From positions 27,874,001 to 27,938,000 of the forward strand of contig NC_080574.1 of NCBI RefSeq assembly GCF_029962835.1: DNA of 64,000 bases, read 5' to 3'. The translations under genes and the position numbers were made by a program. The stretch is from Magnolia sinica. Its lineage: Eukaryota; Streptophyta; Magnoliopsida; Magnoliales; Magnoliaceae. The notes below the pieces were generated by a model. That model was not told the origin of the DNA, searched no databases, and was given only the letters and a program-made list of their open reading frames with translations. The first letter of the stretch is position 1; every line of letters begins with the position of its first letter. This document shows positions 25,604-37,665 of this stretch, piece after piece.

Positions 25604-26287
25604 CTCACTATGTGTAATTATCTAGTTTTTCACTTTCCAATTAAGAATTCATGTCTAAATAAAGCATGTGGATATCGAACATGCTTGCGTGGCATTTTAT
25701 AGAAAGAAGTGCGTGACTTCCATTGATGTGGATTGAAAGAGTTCACGTGCATAAGATCCATCCCGTCCATCGGCTGAGCTATCCCGTGTTTGGATGGAGA
25801 CCCAAAAATGAGGTGGATTCAATACTCGAGTGGGCCACCCCATGGAAAACCTTTGAGGAAGGAAGTCCACCATTAAACTCGCCAAATTGTACATAGATCC
25901 ACCACAGTGTTTCTATCCCATCCAATGCGTTCATCAGACACGCCACATTAGGATGAATGCATTACTTGATAATCGGCAGAATTTTTATAGCTTTCACACA
26001 TGATTTTGCACAGTACCTTACGGTGCGGCCCATCTAAGTGCCGTCTGTATACCATCTAATCCACTCATCTTACTCGCCACACTAGATGAACCCTTTACCA
26101 AAAATCAGAAAATTCCAGGACCCATGTGGACCACACTACGTGAATTTAGAGGTTTTACGTATCATTTTACACTGTTCCCTGTGGTGTGGCCCACCAAACT
26201 CTTGGATAATATTGATTTATAATATATCAGTAAGAATATGGTGCGCACCTGATTGACGGAATGGATCGGAGGCATGTTTCTCCCGTG

Positions 26288-26662
26288 GAGAGAAGACTTT
26301 GATACTCTGACTTAGCGTGATAAATAATATACAGGCCCTTCGAAATTGCACACGTGGCGTCTATTTAAATCAAATTACACCGCCCAGATGTTAGCAATTA
26401 CTCTAAATGTTTTCTGAAACTATATTTATAATGAAATGATTCCTTAGCTGGTCGATTAGATGACATGGATGGACGGTCATCATGAAAATAAATCAACGGA
26501 CAATATTTATAATATAATGTTTCATAAATAAAAGATTGAAGTTAGTAAGTGTTATAAAGTTATAACCTATGAACAGACTATTTAATTTTAGATACAGATA
26601 TGCCACGTGTATACAAGCAATTGCCTGTGTACCATCCATCCTACTGTGAAAGAGTATAAAAT
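26288..26662. mobile_element. Probable MITE, same family as 25227-25603
   Basis: The left end TTTGATACTCTGACTTAGCG...ACAGGCCCTTCGAAATTGCACACGTGGC pairs with the reverse complement of the right end, TTATACTCTTTCACAGTAGG...ACAGGCAATTGCTTG..ACACGTGGC. About 375 bp, no ORF. The ACACGTGGC word at both ends is the best anchor. Confidence 0.55.
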
Positions 26663-28556
26663 TATGGATGTATAGGATCTATGTAATGAAATAAAGATAG
26701 TTATCCATTATCACACAAAGGTATGGCAATTACCATGATTCATTGGTAAAAAAATAATCATAACATACGTTGAAGATGTGCGGGGTCCATGGTTGTGAAT
26801 GAGTATCATTCAACACGTCTGATAGATGATCCCTCTCGTGTTATTCCTGAATCCCCAAAATACAGCCGCTCCATGTGCATTCTTTATTCAATCAAACAAA
26901 GGCAACATGTGTTAACAAACTCTCATACTTTGGTCAAACATGTATAATTAAGATGGTATGGGTAGCTAGAGTGGTACTTAAGTTGAATTCGATTGAATGC
27001 TTGGTACAAGCATTGAGATAGGCCGATTATATTGGATAGGAGAGATCATCTACCTTCCTAGGCACTAATTGCTACAACAATTAAGCAATTTAGAAGGAGA
27101 GGGATTAGTCTTCATGGAATGGGAGCTTTTTACACATTTCTTTCAAGAGTGATTTACGCTTTGTATTTCAATGATACAGTGATGAAAAAGATAAAAATTA
27201 AATGTTGATAATGCTAATTTTATTAATTTATATTTGAAGCTCAATGCAATTAATAGATGAACAAAACAAGTAGAGAAATAAATAAAAGATAAATACCTAT
27301 GATCGCATGTATAAACAAGATAATCAAGGTGAATGGTCAATAGATATGATTGAGGAATGATCAAAGCAAGGACTCGGTTGATTAAGAATATGATCACAAT
27401 AGATTATGAATATTTACACTATTCTTATGTGTGTTACAACAATAATCTTAGATAACAACAATCTAAGTTAATTCAAGTTTTGCACATTCTGCAATGTGGC
27501 TAGATAGAAGTGGAGGAATGTAAAGCTAAAATAGGATAAGAAGTGTTACGCTATATGGAGAAATTCTGTTTGGTATGGCCCAAGCTCTTCATCGTATGCT
27601 CCTTATATAGCTTAGAAGGCGGCAAACCCTTTTTGAGTTTCCATTAATCTTGGCGATCATAGGATGCCTAAATGTTATGGTACAAAATCATTTTTCAATC
27701 TTTCCAACTAAAAGAGATCTTCCAAGGTTGTTGTATGAAATCATTTTTAGATCTCTTAGTTGTTATGGGATCCTTCTTGTTGGACTTAGATTCCTCACAA
27801 TGTATTTTTATTTTTTATGTTACGAGAAGAATATAATTTTCAAACTTCCATACTTATCATGAAAATAGTAATATATTTTGTGAAGAACTCTGATTTGTAT
27901 AAGATTGTGTTAAACAGCTTTGTCAAGCATATTCAAATAGCCATAGGATCCGGTCTTGATAGTCATTTATATACTTGTCAAATGCAGTACTTCAACCACA
28001 CATGACACTCACATTACAACTACGTGTCAATTATCACAGTGCTTCAACTGTTGATGTATGTACCTCCCCGCGCCACAATGCTTTTACAACGTGACATGAG
28101 ATAAAAGACATCCTTAGTACACGAGTAAAATTTTCATCATTTGTACATGATATTGATGCGTGGTCGTATTTCATTGGTCTAGGTGTTAGCACCAGGACAG
28201 GTGTTAACCTTCCAAAGCTCAGCTCAGGTGGTCCATTCCAAGGTACACAATGGGAGACCTTGGGGAGAAATCCATTTCAAAAACTAATATGGGCCACAAG
28301 AAATTAATATATATGTTTCATTAGGGACGGTATTTTAATCCCTGTGTTATTTCCAAAACATGATTATGATCATAATGATAGTTGATATGTATGGTGAATA
28401 TTAAAAGTCTGATCAGATGCACGGTTTAGACTTCTTACAAACATAGGGATGAGCTCGAATGCATGAAAAAAAACCATATATTTGAATTTATATTATCATT
28501 CAAAAATATTACTAATGCAGAAGGTGTTGTTTCTATTTACGGGAAACAGAAGGAAT
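26663..28556. other. Gene-free interval
   Basis: AT-rich with ORFs of 60-84 codons on both strands, none resembling a known family. TATATAG with downstream sequence at about 27603 could be a cryptic promoter, but no ORF of note follows. I see no transposon ends that I can pair. Confidence 0.4.
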
Positions 28557-28969
28557 GAAGATTGCCACTACCCCGCCCGGCTTTAGCCACCGATGCCCAG
28601 TTAAGTGGGTGAGCCCACCATAACATATTTATAATATATTTATTTATTTATGCTGTTTATTTCTTTTCTCGCATCATTTTGAAATATGAGGGCAGGAATG
28701 AAGTAAATCTAACGCTCACGTGTATCATATCACAGATGACTTTTGAGTTTAGTACTCTATGCATTTAATACAACCCAAGCTTATTATTTGGTGTGGTACA
28801 TTTGAGTGTTGGATCTGCTTATGTTTGTGTATATAACTTTAAATGATACGAGAGAAGGGATGGACGGCGTGGATAAACAGATACGTCACGGTGGGCCCGC
28901 CGTAGAACTACCTATTGGTGGCTAGAGAGATGGGCGTAGAGGCGGGGTAGTACGCAATGCGCGTCCAAA
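28557..28969. mobile_element. MITE of the GTGGGCCC family with ACTACCCCGCC ends
   Basis: The left end ACTACCCCGCCCGG..TTTAGCCACC (28567-28591) pairs with the reverse complement of the right end ACTACCCCGCCTCTACG..CTAGCCACC (about 28915-28953). The right side ends in GTACGCAATGCGCGTCC, resembling the GTACGCAATCCGCGTCC end at 57755-57772. About 410 bp, non-coding. It lies about 1.5 kb upstream of the MYB start codon. Confidence 0.6.
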
Positions 28970-30456
28970 CAGACGACGAAAAACTGCTGACGCTTTGCTT
29001 CTAATCTCAACAGTGAGTGTTTTTTTTTTTTTTTACAGGATCTAAAGAATAAAAAAGCGAGGATTCTGGATATGGGTTTTCTACTTTTTCAGTTAGCTTA
29101 ATCAACTTTTTTTTTTAAAAATCTCAGGGGTTAAACTGTAAAAAGGTAGAAATCTAGAGGTGGTTTTTTTATTTTATTTTATTTTATTTTAATCTTCACC
29201 GCGGAAAAAATCTGAGGTATCTCTACCACCAACTGGGTTTTGTTGTTGTTGTTGTTTTGTTTTGGGTCTTAATCAGCGATTTTCTTTTAAATATAAGGCA
29301 TTTAAGAGTAAAAGGGAAGGAATCTGGAGTTGGGTTTATGTCATTGTTAAAGAAAGAAATTAAGGCATCAGATAGTTTGGTTTTTGCTGTTTGTGGGTCC
29401 TAATCAGTTAAAATTTTAAATCTGAGGGATTGAATAGTAGAAAAGGGGAGACATTTTTAGGTGGGTTTTTACTGCTATGGTAGAAACCAAGGTATTATGA
29501 AGTGGGGTGAAGTGTTTGGGTCTTGGTCAGTGAAAGCAAGGGAATCTAGAGGTGGGTTTTTACTGTTGGGGTTTAAACAGTAAGAAAAAGACAAGATTTC
29601 ATCATACAGGGGCTGGAAAGGCAAAAAAGAAAAGAAAAGAAAATGAAGTAGATAGGGATTTGACTGTTTGGATTTTGATTAGTAAAGATAAGAGTGAAAA
29701 CAAGGTAAAAAGGTAGTGTTTAGATTTTATTTACTGTCAGGGTTAAAAAACTTAGATTTTTGTTTTTTGGGTGTTAATTTCTGAGGGTGTTTGCTGTAAA
29801 GACTGCTTTTCAGGGGGTTTTTGATGACAGGATTTCACTTTCAGAGTACCCTTTCTTACCATTAATAGACACAAGGTTGTTTGGCTGGTTGTTGAGGTCC
29901 CTTTCATCTCCACAACCCAAACCCTAACTCTCCTTTCCATTGAATTCCCCTTTGTAACGCCTTTTTTCTTTCTTGCTTAGAGCTCCAATTCATTACTTCT
30001 GTTTTAGCAATTGGATTTTTCTTGCTGCCCAACTGAAGCTTCGATGTCTTTTTCAGCATAAGTCTTGGGTTTCCATGATTTCCATGGCATTTCAAGAAAG
30101 TCCCATTTCTTTTGCAACGTAATTACACTCGATTTCTCCTTCTTCTCTGTTTGGGTGCAATTCTCTTGGCCTTCTGTGTTTTCTGTTTGGTTCCTTTTGT
30201 GAATCTGACACCCGTTCTTGACTGCATCTCTAAGTTGTGAAATTCACAAGCCTTTACTATGTAAATATTTCTATCCTGCCAATTACCCAGCAGGTATGAA
30301 TGCCACCCCAACAAAATATTCAGAAAACTACTTGAAAGAGATATTCTGGAATTTTTTATGTGTATTCATGGTTTTGGAGAGGATCTTTGCTTAGATAGAG
30401 TACTTGGGCAGGTTCGTTTCTGTGAGGATTATGGTCGGTGATTCGAACGAAGCCAG
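28970..30456 (+). promoter_or_regulatory. Upstream region and leader of the MYB gene
   Basis: This is the only sizeable stretch near the MYB gene without an obvious transposon. It is T-rich with several short A/G-rich repeats (AAGGTAGAAATCTAGAGGTGG-like phrases at 29140, 29430 and 29545). I cannot fix the transcription start, a TATA box or a leader intron. Two upstream ORFs occupy the last 100 nt (30358-30441 and 30431-30460), annotated separately. Confidence 0.45.
30358..30441 (+). promoter_or_regulatory. Upstream ORF 1 in the MYB leader
   Basis: An ATG at 30358 opens a 27-codon frame (MCIHGFGEDLC...FCEDYGR) that stops at 30439-30441, 15 nt before the MYB start. A shorter frame nested in it starts at 30368 and stops at 30392-30394. 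If these lie in the mature leader, ribosomes would meet them before the MYB start. Whether the leader is spliced is not visible. Confidence 0.5.
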
Positions 30457-30460
30457 ATGA
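30431..30460 (+). promoter_or_regulatory. Upstream ORF 2, overlapping the MYB start as ATGA
   Basis: An ATG at 30431 encodes MVGDSNEAR and stops at TGA 30458-30460, so its stop overlaps the MYB ATG (30457-30459) in the word ATGA. It also overlaps upstream ORF 1. Such an arrangement allows termination-reinitiation or leaky-scanning control. That role is inference. Confidence 0.5.
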
Positions 30461-30842
30461 GCGCTGATGAGACAAGCAGCGGCTCCTCGTGGAGTAGGGA
30501 GCAGGATAATTTATTTGAGGAAGCCCTGGTGTCATATCCTGAGGATTGCAGTGACCGCTGGGAGAAGATCGCCGCAGCTGTGCCGGGGAAGACCATCGAC
30601 GAGATCAAACAACATTATGAGCTTTTAGTGGAAGACATCAACAACATCGAGGCTGGTCTTGTGCCTTTGCCTTGTTATGCATCTTCATCAGAGGGTTCAG
30701 CCGACCATGAGGGTGAAGGAGGGGCTGGTAGGAAAGCTGCCCATTTTGGGAATTTTCAGAATGATTCCAGCCATGGCGGGAAAGCGTCGAGGTCTGATCA
30801 AGAACGCCGGAAGGGAATAGCTTGGACGGAAGATGAACATAG
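30457..30842 (+). CDS. SRM1: SRM1/DIVARICATA-like R-R-type MYB transcription factor, exon 1
   Basis: Encodes residues 1-128 of a 294-residue protein plus two bases of codon 129. The first MYB/SANT repeat spans about residues 8-62, with W12 (SSWSREQDNLFEEAL), W35 (DRWEKIAAAVPGKT) and an aromatic Y54 (IKQHYELLVEDI) in the spacing typical of the family. A variable linker follows, then SDQERRKGIAWTEDEH, the start of the second repeat. The start codon is chosen because it precedes the conserved first repeat and no longer in-frame extension is seen. The exon ends in AG before GTAACT, phase 2. Family knowledge: DIVARICATA/SRM1-type proteins are nuclear DNA-binding regulators that recognise GATAA-type (I-box) sites through the second repeat. 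Arabidopsis SRM1 is tied to salt, ABA and seed-germination responses. Orthology is inferred from remembered family sequence, so a paralogue such as another DIV-like member is possible. Confidence 0.9.
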
Positions 30843-30889
30843 GTAACTCATGCCATTCTTCTTCTTCTTCTTCTTCTTCTTCTTCTTTT

Positions 30890-31478
30890 CTCCTTATTGC
30901 TCTGCGAGTATAAATATAGATTTCTGTTGAGAAAATTCTGAAAATATTTTTGGATATAGATTCGTTACTGTTGCATTACTTTATTGATTAGTGGATATGC
31001 ACGTCTCCAATTAAATATTATGCTATTTAGAGAAGTTGGGGCTTATGATGTGGATTTAAAGACTGGATTGAATGGTCAGTTGGAATTGGAAAGTTCAAGT
31101 TGTTTCTAGGAATCCTAATGAAAACTCATTTCTATTTCATGTCTCTTATGGACTAGAGTTGCATGAGTCTTCTACTTAAGCTTCTGTTTCTGCTTCAGAA
31201 GCTCATGATATCTAGATGGTCAGGGTCCTAAAGTAGCTTATTTTTTGCAATTGTTCCAGCTTCCTTCCAGTTTTGGTGACTATGGTATTGGCCTAGGAAT
31301 CAGTCGGGGCATTGGTCATTAAACCCAGGAAATGTTCTCTTCATCTTGAACATTTCCATACGTACATGATGAAAAACGTTGTTCGTATGCTTGCAAATTC
31401 TGTTACAATTCCAATTGCGCCCGTTTATTTGTTCTTTAAAATTTTATTCTTCTTTTTTACTTTTGATTAAATCATGAG
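30890..31478. other. Intron segment without recognised feature
   Basis: Follows the (CTT)n run and ends at the short-LTR element. Unremarkable T-rich intronic sequence, possibly part of the ancestral intron before transposon growth. Confidence 0.4.
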
Positions 31479-32699
31479 TGTTAAAGTATAGGATATGTAC
31501 GTACAGCTGTACATACTATAGATTGCTATATGGATAGATACATGTATATTTGTTAAGATCTCTACGTATCACCTGTCTATATATTCTTGTCATTCCCATC
31601 AACGAAAACATACAACAAATCTCCAAAATGTAGTCTCTAAAATAACATAGTACCAGGGCCGCAATTTTGATCTACTGTGACCAATCTCCGGTCACCACCA
31701 TTCCTGCACTGCTGCTGAACCACCTCCACATACACCATCTCATTTCTGACCAATCTGCTGTTCATACATCACCACCTCAAATCTGAATCCACCAGCCTTA
31801 AACCCATCTGCCCGATCTGCCACCTCTGACCTTTGTGCTCCCCATTTCAAACCCATCTGAATTAGATCCACCTCCTGCCATTACCGACATCTGTGTGGCT
31901 GCTGCCATCAGCACTCCTTGCCCAATCTGCAACCCTATTTTCAACTTGCTATAACCCCATAGCACCCTGCGACTTCTTGTCCTGAACCCGTCGCTGCCAT
32001 CATAAGATTGCTGTGATCGGACCCCTGTTCACCATTTGCAGATTCCATCATTCATTATTGCTAGCGTCACTTCCAAAAATCATAATTGTCATACCTGTCA
32101 GCACTGCCAATCCCCACCACATCCCATTACAGCTACATCTAAACCCATCCTGATCTGCTGCTGTTGTTGGAGATTGTTGATTTGTTATTCCATGCCCACA
32201 CAACCTGTTGCCTCTTCCGCACTAGTTGCCACCTGTCACCAGTGCAATGATCGTGGATAGCAACTCAATTTGAAGATTGAATGGACCCTGTTCTCATCCC
32301 TGAACTGCACTTGAACTACATCGATCAGAAGTGCCAGATCTGATTTTCCCTCACATGCACCTGATCTGATCAACGCCACGACTGTCTCTGATAATCAAAA
32401 TCCAATGCAATCAGCATCACCACTGCTGGAATCACCCACCGCTACTAGAACCTCCATTATTGCCGTCCAGATACGCTAATCCTCATCACCTCTGAGCTCC
32501 CTGCACCACGGGTATCTGATAGAGCACATCTCCTGTTGTTAGAATGTAAGATATGTATGGAAAGCTGTAAATCTATAGCTGTACATACTATGGTAGTGAC
32601 ATGGATGGATCCATGCATACGTGTTAACGATATATTCTTGTCATTCTCATCGATGAAAAACATACAACTATTCCCCAAAATGTAGTCCCTAAAATAACA
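31479..32699 (+). mobile_element. Short non-autonomous LTR retrotransposon (TRIM/copia-like)
   Basis: Two direct repeats act as LTRs: 31479-31647 (169 bp) and 32537-32699 (163 bp). Both start TGTTA, share GATATGTA..TACATACTATAG and TATATTCTTGTCATTC, and end AAAATAACA. A primer-binding-site-like TAGTACCAGGGCC (31648-31660) abuts the left LTR and matches TGGTATCAGAGCC, the initiator-Met tRNA site used by many plant elements, at 10 of 13 positions. Target duplications are ATGAG (31474-31478) and ATAAG (32700-32704), 4 of 5 matching. The about 890-bp interior is C/A-rich (CCACC, CATCTG) with no gag or pol sequence, so the element needed another element's enzymes. Confidence 0.75.
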
Positions 32700-33102
32700 A
32701 TAAGTGAGAGAGGAAATTGGGAAACAGCTTCCTTAGAAGTGAAAGATGGAAACTTGAGAAAATAGAAATGGTCCCTTCTAAAACAACTCAGCTCACAGCC
32801 ATATCCACAAAATTAATCTAGTATGGTTTAGAGGTTCATAAATGATAAAGAAATGTTATTAGGGAGCATATGCAAGTGAAGGGGGGAAGTTACAATAGAA
32901 GCTTTTACTTTGTTCCACAAGATCTGAAGTTACTAAAACAGCAATTTATGACAAGTGAAAGCTACTTAGATGGATAAACCTTAGAAAAATGGTTGGCTGA
33001 TTTTTCTTTCACAACATAAGATAGAACACTACCCTTGAATGTGACCATATTGTGGGTATCTCTTCAAATAGAATTTCTTGTCTTATCCTACGTAAGATGA
33101 GA
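32700..33102. other. Intron segment without recognised feature
   Basis: About 400 bp between the short-LTR element and the antisense copia LTR. It is purine-rich (GTGAGAGAGGAAATTGGG, AAGTGAAGGGGGGAAG). No ORF or repeat end was recognised. Confidence 0.4.
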
Positions 33103-33384
33103 TGTTGCAGCCTTGTGAAACTCAAGAGGAGGATATTGAAGATTTGAGAGGTGCGTGTGAGAGAGAAGGGGGAGAGAGTTGTAGAGAATGTGAGGGGTTA
33201 GGGTTTCAGAACCTGAAGCATCTCCTTTTATTACCACAAGTCCACAACCATGTGGATAACATGTGGACATATTGGGCCTTTAACAAATGTCTAAGCTCAA
33301 TAGCCTAGCTTACTAAACTCCTACAAACTTATTCGACTCTATTACAAGACCTATGCAACTGATCACAATACTTGATGTCTAACA
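33103..33384 (-). mobile_element. 3' LTR of antisense Ty1/copia element
   Basis: In plus coordinates it runs TGTTGCAGCC...GATGTCTAACA, that is TGTTAGACATC...GGCTGCAACA on the minus strand. The purine tract TTGAGGGGGAGTG lies directly upstream on the minus strand (33385-33398). It carries AATAAAAGG at about 33228, a candidate TATA or poly(A) element. No 5' LTR was found. Confidence 0.7.
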
Positions 33385-33399
33385 CTCCCCCTCAAGCTA

Positions 33400-35300
33400 G
33401 AGCATAGATGTTAATTATGACCAGCTTGTTACATATAGATGCACCCTATACATGTGGTAAACCCTTAGTGAAAACATTAGCTAACTGGGCCTTGGAAGGA
33501 ACATGTTCCATAAGAATCTCTTTTGACACAATCTTCTCCCTGATAAAGTGGCAATTGACTTCAATATGTTTCGTCATTTCGTGAAATACAGGGTTATTGG
33601 CAATGTGCATGGCCGCCCGGTTGTCATAGTATAAAGTCATGGAAGTCCCATAAAAAAGGTGAAGTTCTTGAAGGAGAGAATCGACCCACAAGAGTTCACA
33701 CACAATGTGGACTATACCATGATATTCAACTTCAGCACTAGATTTGGCGACCGCACTTTCTTTCTTACTTTCCACGTCACTAGGTTGCCTCCAATTGCAA
33801 TATCCTGATGTCTATCTTTCATCTGGTAGAGATCTTGCCTAGTCTGCATTAACAAAGGCCTTGATGTGAAGGTGCCATTCAATCTGTAGAGGTGACCCTA
33901 TCTTGCAGTACCCTTAATATAACTCAGAATATGGATGATGGCATCCCAATTTTGAGAGTGCAGTTATGCATAAATCGGCTAGCCATTCTTACAGCACAAG
34001 AGATGTTTGGTCGGGTAACAGCCAAATATATGAGTTTTCCCACCAGTCTTCTATACTTCTCGGCATCTTCAAGTAACTCGCCTTGGTCATAAGACAACTT
34101 TACATTTGCATCAGTGGGAGTGTCATAGGGTTTGCACTCCATCAATCTGGTCTCATCGAGGAGGTCGAGGGTATACTTCCTTTGGGATAGCATGATGCTA
34201 GAGTGGGACCTTGCTACCTAAATTCCTAGGAAGTAGTTAAGGAGACCCATGTCTTTAGTTTGAAATTGCTCCTAGATACAATGCTTCACATCGATTCTCC
34301 CATCTTCAATTCTTCAATGCTGCCTGAGATGATCATATCACACATGTACATGATAAAGATCACTACTCCCTTAGGTCTATGCTTTACAAACACAGAATGA
34401 TTGACCCTGCATCAGCGGAAGCCATAATTCATAAGTGCACAACCGAACTTTTCAAACCAGGTCCGAGGAGATTGCTTTAATCCATAGATGGCTTTGCGTA
34501 GCATGCATACTTTGCCAGTCTACACCTGAGCAACAAACCCAGGAGGTTGCTCTACATATACTTCTTCAAAAACGTTGCCGTTGAGGAAAGCGTTCTTTAC
34601 ATCAAGTTGGTAAACGGGCCATGTCTTATTAGCAGTAATAGAAAGTTACACTTGAATAGAGTTTAGTTTGGCCACGGGTGAAAATGTTTTTTCATAATCC
34701 AAGCCAACTGTCTATGTGCATCTCTTAGCTACAAGGAGCGCTTAAGGTGCTCAATCAGCTCATCAGGACGATATTTAATGGTATAAACCCACCAACATCC
34801 AACTGACTGTTTTCCTGGAGGAAGAGTAGTTAGAGAGCAGATGCCTGTACAATTCATTGCGGAGATTTCATTTTCCTTCGCTTTCTTCCATCCAGGATGG
34901 GCCAGTCATCACGGAGAGAGGCAAGGACTACAATACAAGACGGGTTCAACGCAGAGGAACGATATGATGGGTGAGACGTTGATAAGAGACAAAATTAGAG
35001 GCAAGTGAGGGACTTGTGAAGACACTGAGTGGTATCAGGGACCTCATGTGGCGACGGTGGGCTAGAGGCCAATCACGTGATCTACTCTCAGTCCCATGAG
35101 GTGGAGTGGCTGGAACAACTAGAGACAAGGATGAGATGGAAAAAATGTGATGGAGAAATTCAAAGCTTTAGTAATTTTACTCACGGAAAGAAGATTCATG
35201 GGAAACTTGGGAACAAAGAGGACATAGTTTAAATTGGAGCTTGGGGAGGCAGTCCCTTTACCAAGGATTGAGGGATGGGGGGAGGGTTAATGTTACCTGA
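33400..35300 (-). pseudogene. Ty1/copia polyprotein remnant: protease-side fragment, RT and RNase H
   Basis: Read on the minus strand, 35300-35130 encodes a gag-pre-integrase-type stretch (SVSKITKALNFSITFFPSH) with stops. 35128-34946 resembles the serine/proline-rich linker before RT. 34940-34200 encodes degenerate RT (QLDVGGFIPLNIV for the usual GCRWVYTVKY; YMCD near 34345 where YVDD is expected). 34193-33924 is the RT/RNase H connection (TPTDANVKLSYDQGE, YRRLVGKLIYLAVTRPNIS). 33775-33446 is an intact RNase H end (SSAEVEYHGIV, YYDNRAAMHIANNPVFHE, TKHIEVNCHFIREK, SKAQLANVFTKGL). Integrase core is missing, a large internal deletion. Non-functional, because the catalytic aspartates are lost and stops are frequent. 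Confidence 0.85.
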
Positions 35301-35884
35301 GCTGTTCACTTCAATGATGATCTAGTTCTTATTTTGCTACTCAAGTCAAGCCCCGATGAATGTAGGTTTGCTGCCAAAAACTTTCATTTTGCTATTCTGC
35401 TCTCTTTGCTCGGTTAGTGGCCTTGTGCTTGGTTAGGCATGGAAGGTACACTGATTGTCCACATGTTTTGGTCTCGGTAACTTGGACACGGACGTAGATG
35501 TTAGCCTTAGGTGCCAGAAATGGGTGTGATGTGTCAGATGTGGTGACTTTGAAATATGAAATGCTGATACATCTTTTAGTCTTTTGATAGCATTGACAAA
35601 TATGTTATTACAAATCTATTGGTTTATACCCAAGAATACATAGGAAGAAATATCTTGATATTTGAAATATGAGTAATGCTACGACGATTTGCTCAGGGTT
35701 GAAGTTTGCATGAAATCCACTACATTCATCATTTATAGAAGATCATTGTAAGGCATGATCCTAGAAATCAGGCCCATCAAAAACTCAAGTGGACCATCCA
35801 CACGGAATAGCGGAATATGACACACCATTGAAATCTTCTAGGGACCGAAGCAAAGTCTTGGATAAAGCAGATCTTTGGTTGTTT
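35301..35884. other. Intron segment, MITE-type debris
   Basis: From about 35690 on, phrases such as ATCAGGCCCATCAAAAACTC and GTGGACCATCCACACGG belong to the palindromic MITE vocabulary. No coding sequence was recognised in 35301-35690. Confidence 0.4.
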
Positions 35885-36326
35885 CCCTTCATCCTCCATT
35901 TACTCACCTTATGAATGGGTTGGATGTCATATTAACATCATAGTGGAGCCCCTAGAAGATTTCAATGGTGGATGTCTTTATTCTCACATTTTCCTATGGT
36001 GTGGCCCGCTTGAGTTTTGGATGAGCATGATTTTCAGGCTTACCTCCTAAAATGGGCTGGCTTAGGCGATGGATGAATTGGATGCTACATATACATCATA
36101 GAGAGCCCTTCATCCTCCATTTACTCACTTTATGAATGGCTCGGATGTCATATAAACATCATAGTGGGGCCCCTAGAAGATTTCAATGGTGGATGTCTCT
36201 ATTGTCACGTTTGTCTATGGTGTGGCCCACTTGAGTTTTGGACTTGCATGAATTTCGGGCTAAGCTCCTAAAATGGGCTGGCTCAAGTGATGGATGGATT
36301 GGATTGGATGCCACATGTGCATCATG
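35885..36326 (+). repeat. Tandem duplication, unit 221 bp
   Basis: CCCTTCATCCTCCATTTACT starts at 35885 and again at 36106. Both units continue through CATCATAGTGG.GCCCCTAGAAGATTTCAATGG, TATGGTGTGGCCC and CTCCTAAAATGGGCTGGCT. It duplicates the right half of a palindromic MITE-family copy. Confidence 0.75.
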
Positions 36327-37299
36327 TTGGGCCCCTTGGAGATTCACGCTGGCCGCGCTAGAGGAGAGGACATGTGTCATTGTAATTTGGTGAATTGCTC
36401 AATGAATCGCCTCTGAGTGAATCGCTGTAGCACCACTCTTGAAATACGGTGAAATTATATGAATGGCACCAATAGATATAAAATGTTGATGGTTGTGACG
36501 AGCATAAGAATTTTTAAGACTTGTATCATTTTTGTTACATTAATATTGTTGTTGTTAGAATGATGTCTTGATCATACCCTTGAATGCAACGTCGCAACTC
36601 AGCTTAGATATCCTCCAACCTTTAGTTATTTGGTTTGTGGTACACTAGGTGTGGTTATGGCATACAATTTGGTGTTCCTTGGCATGATAAATTTGATTTT
36701 CTCCATTTAACTAGAATAAGTGGTTGAAACCCATATTGATGCTCATTAGGGAAGGTGTCCCTAGTATGGCCCATCCATTAGAATGGCCTCCTCTTGGATG
36801 GGCCATTGCCTGAAACCCATATTGATTTAGTGGGTCCAAAACATGCAAAAGGTCACCTACAATGGCCATTCATTGGACCATCAACGCACTTGTGGGAGCC
36901 ATTTGAACACAAGAAAAATCGTATTTTGCACAAGCGAGGACATGTCCCCAAAATTTGATAGTTAGCAAGGATAACATGTCTTTACTAAAAAGGTGGGAAG
37001 AAATGAGGAAAGCTTGTCTTTAGTTTGGTGCACGCGTGAACATAATGTTTTGCACACATTTATTACATGGCAACCATCCAAGTTCAAGAACCCCTACCAA
37101 CATTCAAGTGCCTTTTATGTGTCAATGTGCATATGTGCCTGGTCGACGCCATAGGTTTGCTCCCTATAGGTGTAGATTTAATTCCCTATGAATGATATGT
37201 GAAAAATTTGGGTGTACAGTCTTCATCATAGGTTTGCTCCCTGTAGGTGAGGATTTGATTCCCCTTCTTGGCGTTCCTTTTAATGGAAAAATCAAAAGC
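36327..37299. other. Intron segment without recognised feature
   Basis: No ORF of interest. CATAGGTTTGCTCCCT.TAGGTG is repeated at about 37150 and 37229. Parts of 36700-36900 share phrases (CAATTGATATGGG-like, CCATTGCCTGAAACCC) with 40740-40800 on the other side of the gypsy LTR pair. That could mark one element split by the gypsy insertion, but the match is loose. Confidence 0.35.
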
Positions 37300-37665
37300 T
37301 GAAGGAATGAAAAGATGATCTGTGAGGCAAGTTTTGGTTATCATGAATCTTTTTATTGGCTACCAGTGATATCCAGAAATAGAGAAGTGAATTTTAATGA
37401 TGATAAGCTGAGATTACACTGTACGCTCATAGATCTCAATGATTAGAATTTTTCTAATTAATGGAATAATACTTTGAACTTGATTATGAAGTTTACCGTG
37501 CACTTGAGTCTAGGAGAAAGTAATATCCAACATTCATGAATCTGGGAATTCTCATATCTGGATTATTCTACAAAAATCACTCGAGTTTATAGAAATTGTT
37601 CTGTAATTCTCAACTTACTTTTCGCATATTTTGCTCGGGACTAGCAAAATGCTGGTTGGGGGTTG
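37300..37665 (+). mobile_element. 3' internal end of a Ty3/gypsy (Tat-like) element
   Basis: Ends in TTTTGCTCGGGACTAGCAAAAT followed by GCTGGTTGGGGGTTG, then an LTR start. In many plant Tat/Athila-type gypsy elements a TTGCTCGGGACTAGCAAA box and a TTTGGGGG purine tract directly precede the 3' LTR. No pol coding sequence was recognised upstream. The left limit is a guess. Confidence 0.6.
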
